Source: Porodaedalea pini
Taxonomy: Eukaryota; Basidiomycota; Agaricomycetes; Hymenochaetales; Hymenochaetaceae
NCBI GenBank assembly: GCA_002794775.1
Contig: NBAY01000048.1
Location: 186,001-250,000 of the forward strand
Reading direction: 5' to 3'
Length of the DNA stretch: 64,000 nucleotides
Numbering within the stretch: position 1 is the stretch's first letter; every line of letters begins with the position of its first letter. Positions 10,815 through 23,039 of the stretch are shown here, piece after piece. Position numbers and translations under genes: made by a program. Below the pieces are notes generated by a model. That model saw only the letters and a program-made list of their open reading frames with translations. It had not been told where the DNA came from and ran no database searches.

Positions 10815-11930
10815 GCCGCTCGCACTCGCGGGAGGCAAGGGAAGGCGAAGGGTCGTGAGCTCGCCGGGCAGGGGTATTCTTGAGACCATAGGTGATGAGT
10901 TGATCGTAGAGATATGGCGCACGCGAAACAAGAACGAATCGATGCGAGCAGAAGACGGCGGTCGTCTCTTCTTCATTGCAAGGAGCACCCATTGTTGGCA
11001 TATCGCTGTGTAGTTCAATCCGAACGTCAGAATACAGACGAGACCTCCACATGAAGACAAGGTCCTTCCGAAGCTTGTCGACGCGTGCCTCTTCCACATT
11101 GGCGTCGCCTTCCCGGCCCTCCTCATTCGCATCGAACAAAAACTCAAACACATCCCCAAATCCCTTTCCTGTATAGAGATACTCGAGCTCGTTGGCGAAT
11201 AACGCGGGATTATGGTTGAGAGATATGCGCGTGAAGGAGCCGATTACAGAGGGCGCAGGGGAGATAGGCCAGAATTGGGAAGGTGAAGTGGAGCACATCG
11301 AGGCGGTAGGGGAACTCAACGCCAAGGTTGAGAGAGTGTGCAGATGTTGTCGGCATTGGAAGAGACGATGTCGGAGAGGCAGCGAAAGGAAGTGGGGACG
11401 CGATAGGTGTCGGGCGGAACGAGAAATAGTGCGCCTGGGAACTGAGTAGTGCACGAGCATAAACGATAGCTAGCATTTGTTAGTCTCAAGGACAGGTGGT
11501 AGGTTCTGCGCTTGTACTCACGTTTATGTCCCCGAACCTCCGAGTCCGCGTTGCGGCCTTTGTCCATCGCGTCCTCATCCATTAGATCCCAGACGTCGTC
11601 TGGGAAGCAATCCTTCGCGCGATGAAAGAGCGATTGGAGGTCCTCTTGCCATGTTGTTGTCGACCTCTTCGTTGCCTCGAGCAGTGCAGGTGGGCAGGCA
11701 GGCAGCTGTGACGGGACGGCTACCAAGACAAGCAGAGATGTAGTGTGATAAAGAAAAAAGCAGAGAAATCCCAAGAGAAAGGTGAAGGAGACAAGTCAGG
11801 TCAGGTGTGCCTCCGCTGAGGATCACATGGGGGAGTGAAGCGAGTGTCTTTGCTGCAGCAAAACAGACTCGTCGACGACCGCAAGGGTCGGGATCACATG
11901 TTGGCACTGTCGTCAACTCTGCTTTCGACC
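10815..11930 (-). pseudogene. BTB/POZ-domain gene fragment captured in the hAT
   Basis: The minus strand encodes an Agaricomycete BTB-domain protein in pieces: WQEDLQSLFHRAKDCFPDDV, then after an intron (near 11470-11520) YFSFRPTPIASPLPFAASP, then NPALFANELEYLYTGKG and LRKDLVFMWRSRLYSDVRI, and finally CSHRFVLVSRAPYLYDQLI. The last two resemble the start of a BTB fold, a dimerisation domain. A frameshift near 11300-11330 separates two blocks. The reading stops resembling the family after GELTTLRLPLPP (about 10815), in mid-domain, and runs into unrelated sequence. The fragment has the same orientation as the PRP8 copy. Confidence 0.65.
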
Positions 11931-12503
11931 GATTTTTAATTCAACCAGGCCACTTTATTTTACAAAAAATACATAGACAGATAGAGAATTGTCTGAAGTT
12001 TTTTTACATGGTTCAAGGGTGAGATTTTGATGGTTGAATAAAATTAAATATGCCAATGAAGAAAGTGAGCACTGTACAGCCACAAAAGCAGTGAACCCTT
12101 CATAGCCACAGCCCGAATTTAGCAGAAATGGGGTCCAAAATTAACATATATGGTATGCCATCAGCTTATAAAAGCTGACAAAAACCCAAATTGGGGACTT
12201 TATCTTTGCCCACAACAAAAGACGATACTTCGTAAACTCAGTAATCGTAATACCTAGCACATTTTTTTGTTTGTTGAAAAGCTGATCACAATGAGATTTA
12301 TTTTTCCATAACCTTTGAGTGCTACAAGATCTCATCGTCTTTACATAACCTCACATGGTTGGAATAAAAGATGGTACGCATTTTGATTTGTACCCCAAGT
12401 ATCTGTCACTTTAGACTCACTGGATGTGGCTTCTTCGACAGTCGAGTTGTACACATCGAAGGCTGTATATCCTTCAAAATCTCTTACACTTTGACTCAAC
12501 AAC
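11931..12503. other. hAT internal non-coding region
   Basis: AT-rich sequence between the captured genes and the transposase start. It probably includes the transposase promoter. No coding or repeat structure is recognised. Confidence 0.5.
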
Positions 12504-15500
12504 ATGACTGGTGCTGATTCAACTGCATCAAAATGCAAGCATCATCAGGAGGTGGATGAGGCAAATATTCTTCATGAATGTCGACAACGCGTGCTGTCAG
12601 CAAAATTGCACGAAAGTACAGAAATCAACAAATGTACCCATACAGATATGTTGAATCAATCAGGGACAACATCTCAAGCCACAAGTCCACTGGAAACCAT
12701 CACAATCGACAACTCAAGCTCATCTGAAGAGGACGAAGTATCTCAAGATATGTCTAATGAACAGGTATGTTACGCTTTCAACTATTACTTAGAATATTTT
12801 CATCTAGAAACTTGATCATCTATTTCCATGTATTACAAACCTAACTGCATCTACGAAGGTGAGTCAATCTACAATGGCACTTATCCATTTACTTATTATA
12901 ATATCATTAGACACAGAAAACTAAGATTATGACTGATTCGTCTGAACAGGTATTGTTATTACACTCTCAATCAATACTCTATGTTTGACCAGTGTTCTAA
13001 TGTTGTTTATTCCATAGCTTGCTCTACAGAAGACGTCTTCACTTCAACCTGACACCAATCAAGAATCCAATGATAATGGTATTATAATGCTTCATCAACC
13101 CTTTTCTGCTAAACTGATGGAATTTAAGGTGAGTTCTTGTAAATTAAAAAGGTTCTAATTCTAACTACTATTCTAGCCTGGCAACAATGTAATATTTCTC
13201 TTCTTTTGAAGAGTACAAGTGCAGATAGAAGATGGAGCAGTGTACTACAAATGTCCGCATCATCATTCGACTACTATAGGCTTACCACCTGGTAGGTTTA
13301 GAATAGAAAGAGAGGTGCATGGTACAACTACTGGTACGCTTCAGAGTTTCATTATTATTCTATCTTATTCTAATTAAACTTTAGGCCTCCGACAGCATTT
13401 AGAGAAGCATAGATCTTTATTTCGTCTATACACCTATTTATCTCAAGCTATGAAAAAGTGCATCCCTACTAAAGAGGAGGCATCTATTGCCGGTGGTTTC
13501 AGTTTGCATTTTCTTATATTCATATTCTTGAAGTATCTGTACTAATTTCTCAACAAAATAGTAGAGCCAACTGACGTCTGACTTGCTGAGATTATTAAAG
13601 ACAGCTTTGATGGTGCTATTCAAGAAAATATGGTGCCGAGCATGTTTCAGCGTCAACAAGCAATTAAGCAGGTATGTCTTAACTATAAACATATATACTT
13701 TACTAACATCAATTTATTTGAAGAAATCCTGGGATCAATCTGAATTCAAGAAATGACTTGTCAAATGGGTTGTTGCTGACAATCAGCCATTCACCATAGT
13801 CGAGAGTTAACACTTTCATGAATTTATTGAATATATGCATTATGGATACAACAACCTTATGATTCCGTCTGCGGACACAGTAAAGTGTGCTGTTCAAGAT
13901 ATGAAGCAAGATTTCATTGATGAAACAAAGATGGTTAAGGTATGTAAATTGCTTTACTATTAAACTACGTAACTTATTTTTCTAATGCTAGCTACTCGAT
14001 GCAAAAGTTGTGCTTTCACTTGATGTTTGGACATCAAAAAATGGTTATGCTTTTATTGCAATCATAATGCATTATATTTCAAATGACTGGCAACTGTGTA
14101 AGTTAAACAATTAGTTTCTTATCATACAAATCTGAATATCATTTTTAGAAGAGATGCTTATTGCATTTGAGGAGGTAACAGGATGTCATAGTGATGAAAA
14201 CTTAGGTATAATAGTTTGGAGGACATTAGAGCGCTATGAACTTCAGTCAAAGGTATATTTATAATATTTACAATTGCACATTATAAGCTGACGTCTTACT
14301 CTTTAGCTTATTGCGATTAATTGCAACAATGCGTCAAACAATAACACTATGCTTGCTTTTCTCGAGTCTCAAATGCGTGATCATCAAATCAACTTCTTTG
14401 CAAAGGATGCTCATATGCGCTGCATGCTGCATACTGTACATTTAGCTGCTGTCGAGGTGAGTCATTTCTACTTATGTATCTATATACGTAGTATTAACTA
14501 TAATTTACTAATAGCTTCTAAAGTCAATTGACGCAACAAGTGAACTTTCTGAAGCTACAAGCAGTTATCAAGAAGACGTATTTCCTATTGCCGAAGATGA
14601 TGCTGCTACACTTGACAATTCAATTAATGACTTCAACGATTTCTCTGGCAACTACTGCTGTTATGAAGGTAAGAAGATAAAGTAACACAAAATGAACTTT
14701 GCTAATTATAATATAGCTTTGACAGATAGTTCATTTGGTTAGAAAGACTCCTCAGTGTTGTGAAGAATGGATAGCTCAAGTAAATTTGATGCAAAAGGAT
14801 GATGCGGAAAACAAAGAGAATGTTGCACTTATGCTTATTCTTGATGTTTTGACGTGTTGGTCTTCAACCCATCAGATGCTAGGTACGTGTACTTAATTTG
14901 TATGAAGGTATAACTAAATTGTATTTGTAGAATGCGCCTTACGTTTCAAGACTTCTATTGATGCTTTTTGCTCTAAACACGAGTATCAAGCTTATGAGCT
15001 TGATGGAAACAACTGGGCAGCTATATTGCTCATTGCTACATGGTTACAACAGTTTCGAAAGGCCACAACAGCAATGTCAGCTACAAAGAAGTCAATGATA
15101 TCATCAACTTATGGTATATTTCTTTTTCTGCAAAATCAACTATGCAGATTTATTGCAGAGTTTCCTATCACCACACCTTTGTCTCTTAAGAGTAGTCTTA
15201 TAGCTGCCCATATGAAGCTGTCAGACTATCTCTTCAAGTTTATGCAATCTCCCTATTATCTTTGGGCTGCGCATATGTCTTATTCTTACATCTCATATAT
15301 CTGTATTTTTCTAATATAATAATTAATGTTTTAGTTCTAGATCCTCGCATCTCATATGCTGGATTGCAAAAGAATGCAGAGGGTAATCTACAGTTACTAC
15401 AACTTGTCGAGGACTCAAAGGCATCACTCGAGGCACATTTCAACTCCATATATATGTTATCAATGCATTCAAATGTGATCGAGCATCATATCAACTCAAG

Positions 15501-15890
15501 TGATCAAGATATGGTTTCGAATGACATAGCTATGCTATTCACAGGTGATACATCATCATCTGCAAGCAACAAGCTCGAGGAGTTTTTCAAGACAAAAGTT
15601 GAGCGAGATTGGAAGGATTTTGATATAGTTAGATGGTGGAGAGCAAGATGTGCTCAGTTTCCTATATTATCTCGACTTGCTCGAGATATTCATTGTATTC
15701 CTGGTGCATATTCATCTTATTCTTTATTTTTATATAGCTAATCTAATAGCTGATAGGGTCTGCTGTTGCAGTTGAGCGTATTTTTTCTGGAGGACGTGAT
15801 ACTATTGCTCTTTGATGCACAAGTCTTAAACCAGAAACTATTAGAGATCTTATGCTTATAAAGCACAGCTTGATTACAACGACAATGTAG
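12504..15890 (+). pseudogene. hAT transposase, decayed
   Basis: About ten short exons separated by AT-rich 45-60 nt introns encode a hAT transposase. An acidic/Ser-rich N-terminus is followed by a BED-like zinc-finger region (VYYKCPHHHS, then LRQHLEKH, near 13230-13410). Next come VLSLDVWTSKNGYAFIAIIM (14010-14075), containing a catalytic-core Asp, and DAHMRCMLHTVHLAA (14406-14455). The C-terminal hAT dimerisation region is WWRARCAQFPILSRLARD then AVERIFSGGRD (15630-15800). In-frame stops occur at 13579-13581 (TGA), 13754-13756 (TGA), 13808-13810 (TAA) and 15813-15815 (TGA). All fit single C-to-T changes of Arg or Gln codons. It should not make active enzyme. The first Met (12504) is a guess. 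Confidence 0.85.
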
Positions 15891-15988
15891 TACATAATAA
15901 ATTACTATCTTACATCCACCTTTTGACCTTATAAGTCCTATAAGTCTTATAAAATAAGGCTGTATTCTTATAAACCCTTCAACATGAA

Positions 15989-16091
15989 TATAAGGCCTTA
16001 TATTATAAGGTCTTATCCTTATACTTTGCGTGATTATAAGGCCTTATATTATAAGGTCTTATCCTTATACTTTGCGTGATTATAAGGCCTT
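15989..16091. repeat. 46-bp tandem repeat in the hAT right subterminal region
   Basis: A 46-bp unit starting TATAAGGCCTTATATTATAA is repeated at 15989 and 16035, with a partial third copy at 16081. It multiplies the TAAGGCCTTA palindromes found at both ends of the element. Confidence 0.9.
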
Positions 16092-16095
16092 AGCT

Positions 16096-16127
16096 TATAA
16101 GATAAGGTGTGGAGCCCTAGTCAGTGC
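16096..16127. repeat. hAT right end: 24-bp TIR plus target duplication
   Basis: The TIR at 16096-16119 ends GGTGTGGAGCCCTA and is the inverse of the left end at 22 of 24 positions. GTCAGTGC at 16120-16127 is the second target copy. Confidence 0.9.
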
Positions 16128-18480
16128 CTGAGATAATGAACCTGCCATCAGGTGAGAATGTTACAGACAAGAAACTAATACTGTGCCCTATGTAGTAAGG
16201 GCTCGCCAACAGTCACCCCAGTCTGTGCATCCCAAACTCTGACTGTCGCATCTCTGGAAGCTGAAACTATGTATCTGCTGTCGGGTGAGTAGGAGACAGG
16301 CTGGACGTTAATTTTGTGCCCTTTAAATGGCATGCCAATAGGTGCCCCAGTCTCTGCATCCCAAACTCTGACCTCGTATCTCTGGAAGTCGAGGCTATGT
16401 GTCTGCTGTTGGGTGAGTAGGTGACAGACAGGATGCTACTTGTGTGCCCCACTAATGGCTCACCAACAGCTGCCCCAGTCTCTGCGTCCCAAAGTCTGAT
16501 TGTCTCATCGCTGGAAGCGGAGAGGATGTGCTTCCCGTCAGGTGAGAAGGCTACAGACAAGACACTGTTTGTGTGCCCTACCAGCAGCTCGCCAATGGCC
16601 ATCCCAGATTGTGCATGCCAAATTCTAATTGTCCTATCATCAGAGTCTGAAATGATGTGTTTACCATCAGGCAAGAAGGCAACAGAGAAAATGTATCTCA
16701 TATGGCCTTCCAGGGGCGCAAGAATAGGTGACCCAGTCAGCACATCCCAATTCTGATCATGCTGTCGTCAGAGCCCGAAATGATGTGCCCACCATCGAGA
16801 GAGTAATCTACAGACGATACATTACTGATGTGACCTGCCAATGACTCATTGATAAGTTCACCAGACTGCGTATCCCAAATCCCAATAGTGTCGCCAGAGC
16901 CCGACGCTATGTATTACCATCAGATGAGAAGTCGATGGATGCGCTGAACGTATGCCCTTCCATTGCTCCATGAATGATGCCCCATTTCATGGCATCCCTG
17001 ATCATACTCGAAGTAGTCCTAATTGTCACCACCATGATTAGTATGTATTGGTGTGTAAAATGGATACTTAAGTGAAACTAACCTCGATGTGCCGAGATCT
17101 AGATTTAGCGACCTTGTCTTCAAAGGCCTCATCTGGAGATAGGGTAAGATACGTGGGTTCCGCCATAGTAAATCCAAGGGGAAGATCCAAGGAACGGATG
17201 TTATGCATGTCATCTTCCCATGAAAGCCTTTGTGTAGAGAGTTCAACAACACCCATATGCACCTGAGGGTCAACACTGAACACAACACTAGCAGGAAGTG
17301 AAGAAAGCGAAGGAGCCAATGCTCGTGCTTGCCGTCCATTGTCACTTCCACGATCCAAACTCATTATACTCTCCCAACTTTGCAAGTTCGACAAGCTCAA
17401 TAGGACTGAAGCCATGTCGGTGTGGGTCGTTAGATCATGATCCCAACAGTGTTCGCATATTTCCAAAGTGCCTCTTTTGCATCAAGATTGCGAGTGACCC
17501 AAGCATCAAATTGGGGCGGTTGCAACTTGTATCTTTGCAAGATGTCCATATAGATGTTGTAGGGCCACTAGAGCCTTCATACAAGGTGTCCAACCATATT
17601 CTGTCAGAATGTCATAATAAATGAACAACTCACGAAGACAGTCATACCAAAAGACCACACATCAGATTTCTTAGTATGACTCCTGTACTGGTTGGATTAG
17701 GCGATGAGCTCGTAAGCTAGATAACGCGATGTACCACGTATCCTGACTGTAGGTGTTGCTAAGTGCAAGGTTGCAGCAGCAACCCGAGAACCTCCAAAGT
17801 CAGAGATACGAGCATCTCTAGATTTAGTAACAATGATATTGTCCTATAACAAATCGAACATGGGTGTAAGCATTTCGCGTGCAAGGGACATCAAACGTAC
17901 CGGTTTAATGTCTGAATGGACCATGCTCTCCTCATGTAAATATGCAGGCCTTCAGCAATCCTAGTGATCTAGAAATTGAGTACTGTAACTTGTAAATATA
18001 AAAATGAAACACACACCAGCCGCATGAGGTCACAATCCTTTTATTGTTTACATAGTTCCAAGCTGTTCCGTGGGTCATCCATTCTGATACAAGCACTGGA
18101 AACCCAATGTTATTTTCAAAAGCATACCCGAGTAGGTCAAGGATGATGCTGTGAGTCAGCCTCGACCAAGCGTACACCTCCTTTTCGAAGAACTAGAGAC
18201 AAGTTTGAGTACATACAGCTTATGAGTGTAGACGATGCAAACCTGTATAATATCTTTCTCAAAAATGAAGCAGAATCATTTGATAGCCATCTTGAAGTTC
18301 TTCCATTTGGCTTTTCATAGGTTGCCTTCAATATTTCTCCATATTACGTCCCTTGGGCAACGATCTTGGTATTTTTGATTCTTGAACTCGATGGACTCCG
18401 GGAGATCAAAACGACTGAGTGCTGAGAGTACCTCAGGACGAAGAGAGAGTAAATGGCCTCGACTCGATTCTCAAGGTGAA
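16128..18480 (-). pseudogene. TKL-like kinase with C-terminal WD40 repeats, copy A (disrupted)
   Basis: The family layout is an N-terminal LRPEVLSALSRFDLPES-type segment, a protein kinase domain in several exons, a linker, and WD40 blades. Visible kinase parts are EVYAWSRLTHSIILDLLGYA, LVSEWMTHGTAWNYV, VHSDIKP (a non-RD catalytic loop), SDFGGSR and SDVWSFGMTVF. WD40 blades follow from about 16960 (for example FSPDGKHILSASSDETIRLW). Damage includes TGA at 18276-18278 (AIK*FCF, Arg expected), TAA at 17697-17699, frameshifts in the kinase near 18030 and 17940, and frameshifts in the WD40 part. The hAT splits the last blades, whose remainder is at 3400-3611. In intact relatives a kinase-WD40 protein would be a signalling protein of unknown pathway. 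Confidence 0.85.
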
Positions 18481-19588
18481 TCAGGTTCATTTTCAACGTC
18501 AGAATCATCAGATTTTGAAACAGCTGGTGTTCAACTTGAAGGCAGAGAGGAGGGAGTAAGTACGGAGGTGTTGCAGCTACTCCTAATCACAGGTCGATAA
18601 AGGTACAATCATCTGTTGTCATGAGATCAACGTGTATCCTTCCTTCAGCCTTATTAATATTTGTGCTTGGGGGTTTGTGCGAAAATGAATCTGGACCTCG
18701 AGGCATCACATTTCGTGGGTCACGTGTAGTACTAGTTTGTTTCTGACACACGAAAGCAATTTTCAGTCTCTTGCCACGGTTCAGCTCCTCGTTAAAACTC
18801 GTGCATTGAAAACTACCATAACTGGTCTCATTTCTCTGATCTACCAGGACTGCACAAGTTTTGTCAAGTCACAAATGTCTTCGCTGTTTCTTCGGTGACT
18901 GAACCTTGGTTATGAGGCTTTGAAGCACGTTTAGGCAAAACAGGGCTTCCTCTGTTATAGACAACACTTTCCAACCGGAGGAGAGGCCGTGCTGATAAAA
19001 GTAGAAGCCTCAACGTATCTTGCACTCTTAGGACGTTTGCTCAGAGTGCTTGCAGATAAACTGAACAACGAGTTGCATGCTTGAAGGCAGAATGGATGTT
19101 CGTTCGATGGACTTAGGAGCTATGCAACATCATCAAAACATCGGTAAGTATGCTGCCGGTCTATCGTTGTGCAGAAGTGAATGAGAAACAAGGTTCAAGG
19201 TGCGTGTGGAAGTCAGTCGCCTTGAAGGAAGCCTTGAGTATGAGCTAGTCAGAGGCTGCTGAGAAGTTGTGAGTATCATGTGATAATGTGATCACACTAA
19301 ATGCAGCAGTTTTCTGTTATGGGTCGCTACAAGCCTTCAAGTTCAACTCGGATGTCTTCAAGGCTGCCTCGAGGTGCAGCAGCATCTTCGGCAAGTGCAT
19401 GAGAAGTAAAGAAGAGAACTAGAGCATTATCGATCAGTTCTTTGTGCATGTGTACCTCGCACATGACAGCATTTCTTGTTGGCAGGACTCTGGACACAAA
19501 GTGAATCAGACTTCTTTGTATCATCAGCTCATGCTGGCTGTGATACAACCCTTTCCTTGTTGCCAGGACATCGCTTTGCTTCATCCCA
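18481..19588. other. Intergenic, no gene recognised
   Basis: This lies between divergent kinase copies A and B. Several short frames exist on both strands but none shows a recognisable motif. Confidence 0.5.
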
Positions 19589-20750
19589 ATGGATCTGGGC
19601 TCTGATCATGAAGAGCTTGAGTCGCCGACAGAAGAAGATCTGCTACACTTTGTACGTCCTGATATACTCGCAGCGCTCAGCCATCTCGATCTTTCCGAGA
19701 GTGTTACTGTGAAGGGAGCCAAAATCGTTGGCACAGGTGCCTATGGAGACATCTTCAGATCGTCCTATAGCCCACCAGGCCGCAGCAGAGTCAGGGTAGC
19801 AATTAAGTGGCTAAGCTTTTATTTACAGTACCAGAGGATATTAGAACAGTGCGCACCACATATCACTTACATATTCTTTAAGCCCTCAAACTTGTTTATA
19901 CCTAGCTCTTCGAAAAGGAGATATATGTGTAGTCGAAGCTTAGACATAGTAACATCCTTCCCCTGCTCGGATATACTTTTGACGATCTATCCGGGTACCC
20001 ACTGCTCGTGTCGAAGTGGATGGCCAACGGGTCTGCGTGGGATTATGTGAGAAAGGATGCAGATTGCAACCTAATTGGGCTGGTTAGTTCTCTGTTATCG
20101 TACCTGTGTTACTCCATGACACAACTTCTAGAGCACTGGAATTGCTAAAGGCCTTGCATGCCTACACGAGGAGCGCGTGGTCCATTCAGACATCAAACCG
20201 GTACATTTGGTCTCCCTTGCACACGGAACGCTTATGCTTATATCTGATATGTTGTAGGACAATATTGTTGTCACTAAATCTGGAGATGCTTGTATCTGCG
20301 ATTTTGGAGGTTCCCGTATTGCTGCCACAAGCCTGAGCTTAGCAAAACCTACCACCGGATACGTGGTAGATCGCATTTTCTAGCTTACGAACTTGTTGCA
20401 CTATCCAATCAGTACAGGGGACATTCAGAAGCATCCGACACATGGGCTTTCGGTATGACTGTCTTTGTAAGTCACTATGACAGATGGTGTACTTGTAAAA
20501 TTATTGACTTGCCCATCGACCAAAGGCCCTCCTTGCTCAACAAACACCATATGCACACCTTTTAGATGCACGAGTACCATTGGCCATTGCAGGGCATGAG
20601 CTGCCTTCTCTTCCGTCGTCCGACTCTTGGAGTTCTCGCAGGTTGGAAGTGAAGGAAATTGTTTGGAGCATATGCTTGCGTTGCTGGGACCACAATCCTG
20701 TGACTCGCGTTGATGTGGCTTCAATTGTGTCTGACCTGGACAAGGTTTAA
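19589..20750 (+). pseudogene. TKL-like kinase copy B, without WD40
   Basis: Begins MDLGSDHEELESP, then LAALSHLDLSES and a glycine loop GTGAYGDIF with VAIKWL. The catalytic loop is VVHSDIKP, the DFG region CICDFGGSR, and it ends SIVSDLDKV at 20750. The next genes downstream show no WD40 blades, so this copy is kinase-only. A TAG at 19930-19932 replaces an expected Trp (IYV*SKL). One-base frameshifts are needed near 19825 (before PEDIRT) and near 20365, where the frame shifts to RGRSHFLAYELVAL. An intact product is therefore unlikely. The intron positions match those of the other copies. Confidence 0.82.
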
Positions 20751-21221
20751 AAGCAAAAAGAAGTGCCGGGACAGGACTTTGAAGTTGCCTTGGTCAATTA
20801 ACAATAGGTGTTTTTTCTTTTCTTCCTTTTCCGTTAATGCTTTCATTTCAGTCGTATAATTGACATGAGCCAGTTCTGGAACAATCCCAGGAAGAACATA
20901 TCCGAACCTGTGTTTAGGATGCATGAGCATAAGCAAAGATGCAGAGAACGAAAGACGTAGAGTCGTGAAGTGTGAAGAACTACCAGGTTGTCAAGGAGCA
21001 ATCTTCAGATTCTTACTCTACCCTTAGCGTTCATTTTAATGCATCACACCTATGAGGCTTAAGGTCAGATGCATACTAGGCGGCCTAAAAAGTGACGCTT
21101 AAAATAATTCTTGTCACGTGATTGTGGCCAAGTTATGGCCCAGTCTGTGGCCTCCAGCAGTATAAATTCAACTCTCTTTCTCTCGCATTCCATCAACTCA
21201 AGCCCACAGCCCTTATTCAAC
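20751..21221. other. Intergenic and F-box promoter
   Basis: Downstream of kinase copy B and upstream of the F-box gene. A TATAAATTC element near 21160 lies about 60 bp before the chosen start. Confidence 0.5.
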
Positions 21222-22781
21222 ATGTCGCTACACTCTGCGTTCACTCGGCGCACTCGTTATCGAGAGAATGGAAAGCAACTCGTCTTCGCGATCCCTGACG
21301 ATATCACCTCCGACATATTCCTTCTCCTTCTCCAAGAGATATTATCAGATATCCGAAACCTTTATGAGGTGAACTGGCTTAACGCACCTCGATGGCCCTC
21401 GCGTCGTGAGGCACCACTAAATATCGCGCAAGTTTGCCGCGCCTGGAGGTGGATCGCGCTGTCAACCCGGGGTCTCTGGTCAACTTTCTTCATCGGGCAA
21501 CTAAATTCCTGGACAAGAAATGGGTTACCTGCAAAGGCACTAGATTATTGGCTTAGCCTTTCCGGCTGCCGTGATTTAAAAGTTTCAGTGTTCACCGCAA
21601 ATGCACACGATCTTCCGTATGCTTGGCAAAAGCTCCAGGAGAACCTGCAAAGCTGTTCTGAAGTGTCATTTAGACTCGATGATTTGGGTCTGATGAAGGA
21701 GCTGTTTGAATCCCTTCCGAGGGCAACCAGCGTCAGATCCCTTTCGATTTCTGTGTGCCCATCCATGCATTCCATGCGTAATCTCTCTCTGACCATGCCG
21801 ACCTTACCTGAACTCCAACAACTCACTGTGCGAACCCATCTCTGCACCTTGATGCTTGGCTTTACGTTTTTTCGCTCCTTACAGCCCCCTACCGACACAC
21901 TTCATAAGCTATCGTCCTTGACTTTGGATCAGAGAATTTCTTGGACAAAGGCTCTCCAGTGGGTTACTCAGTGTCCCAACCTGACGTTCGTATGCGTCAA
22001 CGTATCAGAATTTGTCGCTACCTCCGAGCCAGCTAGATGCACACTTCCTTATCTTCGACATATCGATATTTCCATCGCGTGGCTAGAAGAAACTAGGCCT
22101 GAAATTGCTGGTTGCACATTCGATCACATCACCTGTCCTATGTTGCAGACATTGTCGACATGGTCACCGAATTCCGGAGGACACTGGGCAGAGAAGGTCA
22201 TCCAGTTTCTAGAGCGCTCTGCGAATCCACTTTCCAAATTGAAGCTCTGGGGATCGTTGTCGACACAATCTTTAGAGATTGTGCACCTCCTCGAGAAATC
22301 TGGATCTATTACGGAGCTTCGGCTAGACAAAGGCCTGATTTCTTCGGTGCTCATTGATGCCTTGACACCTAAAGAAAAGAATGGTCAGACAACCATCGAA
22401 CGAGTCCCCCGACTCAGTTTACTGGATGTCCGTATCCGTGATAATGATTATGCCATGATCAGTCCCCTCCTGGACGCCGTCTGCACCCGCTGGGAGCTCA
22501 GTCGCAAAGAAATTGGAGCTGGACTTCCATCCAATGTCGCAATTACAAGTCATGAGAAAACCGTCAAACGAATATGCAGGAATCACAAGACCCTGCGGAG
22601 ATGCTGTGACGAAGGTTTGGAACTGGATCCCCCGATTTCCGTAAGTAATCTTATACTCCGTAAGAGATGGATGCACTCATTAATTTATATCTAGGAGCTG
22701 GTGAAGACCTTCGAGGAGAAGTCTTTATATAGCAATGCCCTTGGACTCGCAGAACAAAGGCTCTGCGCTTTGAAGAGGTGA
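21222..22781 (+). CDS. F-box-like protein with leucine-rich C-terminal region
   Basis: Two exons (21222-22640 and 22695-22781) joined by a 54-nt GT-AG intron give about 501 residues with no internal stop. The N-terminus ENGKQLVFAIPDDITSDIFL, then APLNIAQVCRAWRWIALSTR and GLWSTFFIG, is the F-box-like layout common in mushroom genomes: an IP.DI..EIF-type helix and the VC..W..IA..TP.LW signature. The remainder has irregular leucine-rich segments (LTMPTLPELQQLTV, LSSLTLDQRI). Such proteins bind Skp1 and recruit substrates for SCF ubiquitin ligase; the target here is unknown. The frame is open further upstream (Met at 21111), but MSLHSAF at 21222 fits relatives and follows a TATA-like element. Confidence 0.85.
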
Positions 22782-23039
22782 CTCTGTATATGCATTATAG
22801 TTAGTTCTGAAGTCTGTGTTCTGCTCGAAGGAAACAATCTCGCTAACCAGTAATCAGCAATATGGTGCGCGGTGATGATGAAACCAACTTGGCACAACAG
22901 CTACAATTACATGCGAGTGGTGCCAGCCTTTTCGGACATGACTGAAACAATACAATACAGTCTTAAACATTGAGACATCCTTGGTCAGTTTCGCAACCAC
23001 ATGCGCAGCGTAGAGGCAAATGCGTCCGAGGTACGTCGA

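Larger units (their letters stand above)
3612..16119 (+). mobile_element. 12.5 kb hAT transposon carrying captured host gene fragments
   Basis: The element is bounded by 24-bp terminal inverted repeats matching at 22 of 24 positions. Both contain CTCCACACCTTATCTTATA; the ends are TACAG on the left and TAGGG on the right. An exact 8-bp duplication GTCAGTGC flanks it at 3604-3611 and 16120-16127, as expected for hAT. TAAGGCCTTA palindromes crowd both subterminal regions. From left to right it holds a MITE, a PRP8 pseudogene (minus), a chimeric region and BTB fragment (minus), and a decayed hAT transposase (plus). The single duplication indicates that the whole 12,508 bp moved as one unit. The decayed transposase means it now depends on a helper. 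Confidence 0.88.

Noticed and set aside
18382..18600. 72-codon plus-strand frame rich in Ser/Arg
   Set aside because: The opposite strand encodes the N-terminal leader of kinase copy A (LRPEVLSALSRFDLPES), so this is a shadow frame.
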